Shown here: positions 61,291 to 64,000 of the stretch, one piece after another
Layout: each line of letters begins with the position of its first letter
Numbering within the stretch: position 1 is the stretch's first letter
NCBI GenBank assembly: GCA_033296885.1
Contig: MU863905.1
Location: 186,001-250,000 of the forward strand
Direction: 5' to 3'
Source of the DNA: Triangularia verruculosa
Taxonomy: Eukaryota > Ascomycota > Sordariomycetes > Sordariales > Podosporaceae
DNA: 64,000 bases
Made by a program: the position numbers and the translations under genes
The notes under the pieces: generated by a model
Told to the model about the DNA's origin: nothing
The model's database searches: none
Seen by the model: only the letters and a program-made list of their open reading frames with translations

Positions 61291-64000
61291 ATGAGCCAAC
61301 AAGATGCGCCTAGCTCGGGCGCAATCCCCGATAGCTCAATGGCAGACCAGAAACATCTCGAACCCAGCGCGGTAATTGCGACCGAAAAGCAAGCGTTGGA
61401 AGAGCCCGACGAAACGACCGCCGCTGCGATTGTTGCCGCTACTGACGACGCTTTTCCGAGCCCTCCGAATGCGCCCCCCGCAGACGACAATGTTTCCACA
61501 AAGGTGTTTCGCTTTCTGTCAACAGCAACACCAGAAACATTAGGCGGTGTAGCGGTTGGCCTGGCTGCCACGACATACCTGGTGCTTGGGAGACTTGGTC
61601 TTGTGTTGATAGGGGCATTCGGCGGGATAGTCACCTTCATCCAATGGGAGCAACGAAACCCAGAGGTTGCGCGGGTTGTCCGTGGTGAAAGGGGCATTGA
61701 TGTCTTAGCACGGCTGCTAGAGACCAAGCACGAGATTCCCGAACCGAAAGAGGAGGGTGCCGGTCCTCAGGATTGCGTATTGATTCGCGGCTTTGAGGAT
61801 CTGAGGCCTGAAACTCGCGATGCCATGAACGAGTTAGTCGATGCTATTGTCGACAACTACGTAAAGTGGTGGTACTCACCAATTGTGCCAGTGGACAAAT
61901 TCTTCCCACTGGCGTGCCGGAAGACACTCACAGCTTTCCTGACGTCAGCATCCAACCACCTTGCGAGGAAACGTCCAGCCGACGCGTTTCTTGACTTTCT
62001 GACAAATTCATCTTCCATTGTCGTTGTCTTCTTTTCCGAACTTTCTAATGCCTTTGCGGAGTTGCCGGCCGACTCCAAGCTATCAGCGGCTGATGCCGTC
62101 TACAATTACCTAGCTGCCCACCCAGACTCCAATCTGGCAAGCCTGTTGAACCAAAAACAGCAGGCAAACAAGTTCCGCATGATTTCGGAAGACCTCCTCA
62201 ACTTCCTAGAGCATTCTTCGTACGAATGTAACCCAGCCAGGGTGTTTCTGAGGGAAATACTGGCTGGCGTTGTCTTGGAAATGACCCTCCAGTCTTTCTC
62301 AAAACCGGAGTTCATCAATTCTTGGATCGTGTATCTCCTAGAGGCCGGCGAACCCGATCTGAACCAAGCTATCGATGTGGGAATGCAGACGGGCCCTGAC
62401 GTGGCGTTTGCAGATATTGACGGCAATGTCGGCAATATTGGGCTTACCAAAGGAAATAGAAACTCTTTGGACCAAGAAAGGGCACGGCGTAAGGAATCAT
62501 TGGCGCATAGAAAGAAACTCAGCAAGGCTGAAGAAGAAATGGAACTGGCCATGGAAGAGATGAAACGACTGAATCAGATGATTGCGAACGAGACTACGCT
62601 GATGGCTGAATCGTCTCAAAGTGAACCGAAACGACACGAAGCCACGACTACTGATGAGATGAATGGACTGGACCCCCAGGAGGCATCAAAATCGCAGGCA
62701 ACGAAAGACTTCTCGAAGAGCATCAGCAGTGACAGTTCCTCGAGCAAAAATGAGGTTATCAACACGCCTGTTACACCTCTCTCTGTCACCACACCTTCAA
62801 GCCAGACCTCTCCTACTGCATCGCAAAATCCAGCAGTGGCACAAACGGCGGTACCAGCGGCAGCGGCAGCAGGCTTCACCAGCTTCGATCAGCTCGTTCC
62901 CTCTGCTCAAGAGGAAACTGAAACTGAGTCTGCTGTTGAGGCTGCCAAACCACCATTGACAGTCCACAATGCAAATATCACGGTCCTCGATGAGCCTGGT
63001 GACAAGCCCATCAAGTCCAAACCCGCGTGGGATTACTTGGTTCAAATCGAACCTGCCACCACACTCTATCCTGGTTGGATGATCGTTAGGAAGTACAGCG
63101 ATTTCGAGGTACTGCATGAGGTGTTGAGGCGGATTGCAACCATATCAGGTGCTGTGACTTTCTCACAGCAGCACAATGTTCTGCCTCCATGGAAGAACCA
63201 CACTCGGACGTCGTTGCGGATTGAGTTAGAGCGCTATTTGAAAGACGCCTGTCAGCACCAGAGTCTGGCTGAAAGCGAGGGTTTGAGAAAGTTCATGGAA
63301 AGAGATAACGGGCATCTTCCTCAACCAAAGTCGGGCTTCCAGGCATTCGAGAAAATTGGCAAGAATGTCCTTGGCGTATTGGCAAGCGCTCCCTTGGAGG
63401 GCTCGAAAGCTATGATGGATGGCATGACGGGAGTCTTGGGCAATATCGGACTAGTATCGCAGAAAAAGCCAGCGCCGGCCCCATCACCGCCGCCTTCGGC
63501 GCTGCAGGACGTGACCGCCGCTAGTCGCCTCTCCATGTCAACCCTTTCTCGAAACGACAGCACCCTGTCGCTGAATCGGTTGACCACCAGCAAGACTCGT
63601 GACAGCATAGATAGCCAGCATTCATCGGTGCTCGCCATGCAGCCACCCAAAGTTCCACCTCTGGACCGTCGTCCTAGTTATAACTCTCAGGGTGGTGATA
63701 CTGAGCCAGAAACCACCAACCTGCGTCCATCAAGAGCGTCAGCGAGAAACAGCCGGGAGCAAAGCAGGACATCTAGTCGAGCACCTGCGCGCTCTCCGTC
63801 TACTCTCAGTTTCGACGGGTTTCGCCTTCCGCCCCCTCCCGACATGATTTCAGACGACTACGAATCCCCTCTCAGCCCCCATGGACAACTACCAGAACAT
63901 CTCGCCCACCACTCCCGCTCCTTGACAATGCCCACCCTCAGCAGTCAGCGGATTAACGGCCCGCCACTGACGGGGAAACAGCACACCAAGCTGTCGGAGC
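61291..64000 (+). CDS. Membrane-anchored PXA-PX domain protein, sorting-nexin-like (5' part of gene)
   Basis: The frame is open from the ATG at 61291 to the window edge without a stop (903 codons and one base), so the gene continues to the right. Order of parts: a disordered, A/E/D-rich N-terminus; a hydrophobic segment at about 85-112 (GGVAVGLAATTYLVLGRLGL and following); a PXA domain at about 175-370, starting near ETRDAMNELVDAIVDNYVKWW; a charged probable coiled coil at about 400-430 (KAEEEMELAMEEMKRL); a low-complexity linker; a PX domain at about 556-670 (RKYSDFEVLHEVLRR and a PPWKNHTR loop); then a long S/P-rich tail. The family includes Mdm1/SNX13-like tethers that sit in ER membranes and bind phosphoinositides. 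No RGS domain appears between PXA and PX, unlike Mdm1 and SNX13. A nexin C-terminal domain may lie beyond the edge. Role in membrane contact or endosomal sorting is inferred. Confidence 0.92.
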   Translation, partial: MSQQDAPSSGAIPDSSMADQKHLEPSAVIATEKQALEEPDETTAAAIVAATDDAFPSPPNAPPADDNVSTKVFRFLSTATPETLGGVAVGLAATTYLVLGRLGLVLIGAFGGIVTFIQWEQRNPEVARVVRGERGIDVLARLLETKHEIPEPKEEGAGPQDCVLIRGFEDLRPETRDAMNELVDAIVDNYVKWWYSPIVPVDKFFPLACRKTLTAFLTSASNHLARKRPADAFLDFLTNSSSIVVVFFSELSNAFAELPADSKLSAADAVYNYLAAHPDSNLASLLNQKQQANKFRMISEDLLNFLEHSSYECNPARVFLREILAGVVLEMTLQSFSKPEFINSWIVYLLEAGEPDLNQAIDVGMQTGPDVAFADIDGNVGNIGLTKGNRNSLDQERARRKESLAHRKKLSKAEEEMELAMEEMKRLNQMIANETTLMAESSQSEPKRHEATTTDEMNGLDPQEASKSQATKDFSKSISSDSSSSKNEVINTPVTPLSVTTPSSQTSPTASQNPAVAQTAVPAAAAAGFTSFDQLVPSAQEETETESAVEAAKPPLTVHNANITVLDEPGDKPIKSKPAWDYLVQIEPATTLYPGWMIVRKYSDFEVLHEVLRRIATISGAVTFSQQHNVLPPWKNHTRTSLRIELERYLKDACQHQSLAESEGLRKFMERDNGHLPQPKSGFQAFEKIGKNVLGVLASAPLEGSKAMMDGMTGVLGNIGLVSQKKPAPAPSPPPSALQDVTAASRLSMSTLSRNDSTLSLNRLTTSKTRDSIDSQHSSVLAMQPPKVPPLDRRPSYNSQGGDTEPETTNLRPSRASARNSREQSRTSSRAPARSPSTLSFDGFRLPPPPDMISDDYESPLSPHGQLPEHLAHHSRSLTMPTLSSQRINGPPLTGKQHTKLSE

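Overview
The window is nuclear DNA of a filamentous ascomycete, most likely a Sordariomycete. The evidence is the set of short introns (52-89 bp) with GTRAGT or GTACGT donors and CTAAC/CTGAY branch sites, the pyrimidine-rich upstream regions, and the gene families: a non-reducing melanin-type polyketide synthase, a CMR1/PIG1-type C2H2 + Zn2Cys6 regulator and an AflR-type Zn2Cys6 regulator. Seven protein genes are well supported. Together they fill less than a third of the 64 kb.

Layout: (1) 1-2355, + strand, 3' part of DPB2, the DNA polymerase epsilon B subunit. (2) 6944-8787, +, a secreted multicopper oxidase of the Fet3/Abr1 type. (3) 15210-21929, +, a SAT-KS-AT-PT-ACP-ACP-TE polyketide synthase of the DHN-melanin (tetrahydroxynaphthalene) type. 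(4) 33184-34425, +, an AflR-family Zn2Cys6 regulator. (5) 48166-51516, -, a CMR1/PIG1-type melanin regulator with two C2H2 fingers plus a Zn2Cys6 cluster. (6) 60091-60717, -, the PC4/Sub1 coactivator. (7) 61291 to the window end, +, a membrane-anchored PXA-PX sorting-nexin-like protein, cut by the window edge. DPB2, SUB1 and the PX gene are housekeeping flanks.

The 45 kb between the flanks reads as an expanded pigment locus: oxidase, polyketide synthase and two regulators of different families, separated by gene-poor stretches of about 4.6, 6.4, 11.3, 13.7 and 8.6 kb. These stretches have ordinary base composition (not AT-rich, so not obviously RIP-destroyed transposons). I found only short open frames, simple repeats, homopolymer tracts, one possible 0.29-kb MITE and some core-promoter-like sites in them. 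A perfect 13-bp palindrome containing the AflR-type half-site arrangement TCG-N5-CGA lies about 330 bp upstream of the polyketide synthase start. That fits the AflR-type protein acting on the synthase, but this is inference.

Likely cooperation (inference from families): CMR1 and the AflR-like factor switch on the synthase, which makes tetrahydroxynaphthalene. The multicopper oxidase could act late, in oxidation or polymerisation of the pigment precursor in the wall. The reductases and scytalone dehydratase of the DHN pathway are not in this window.
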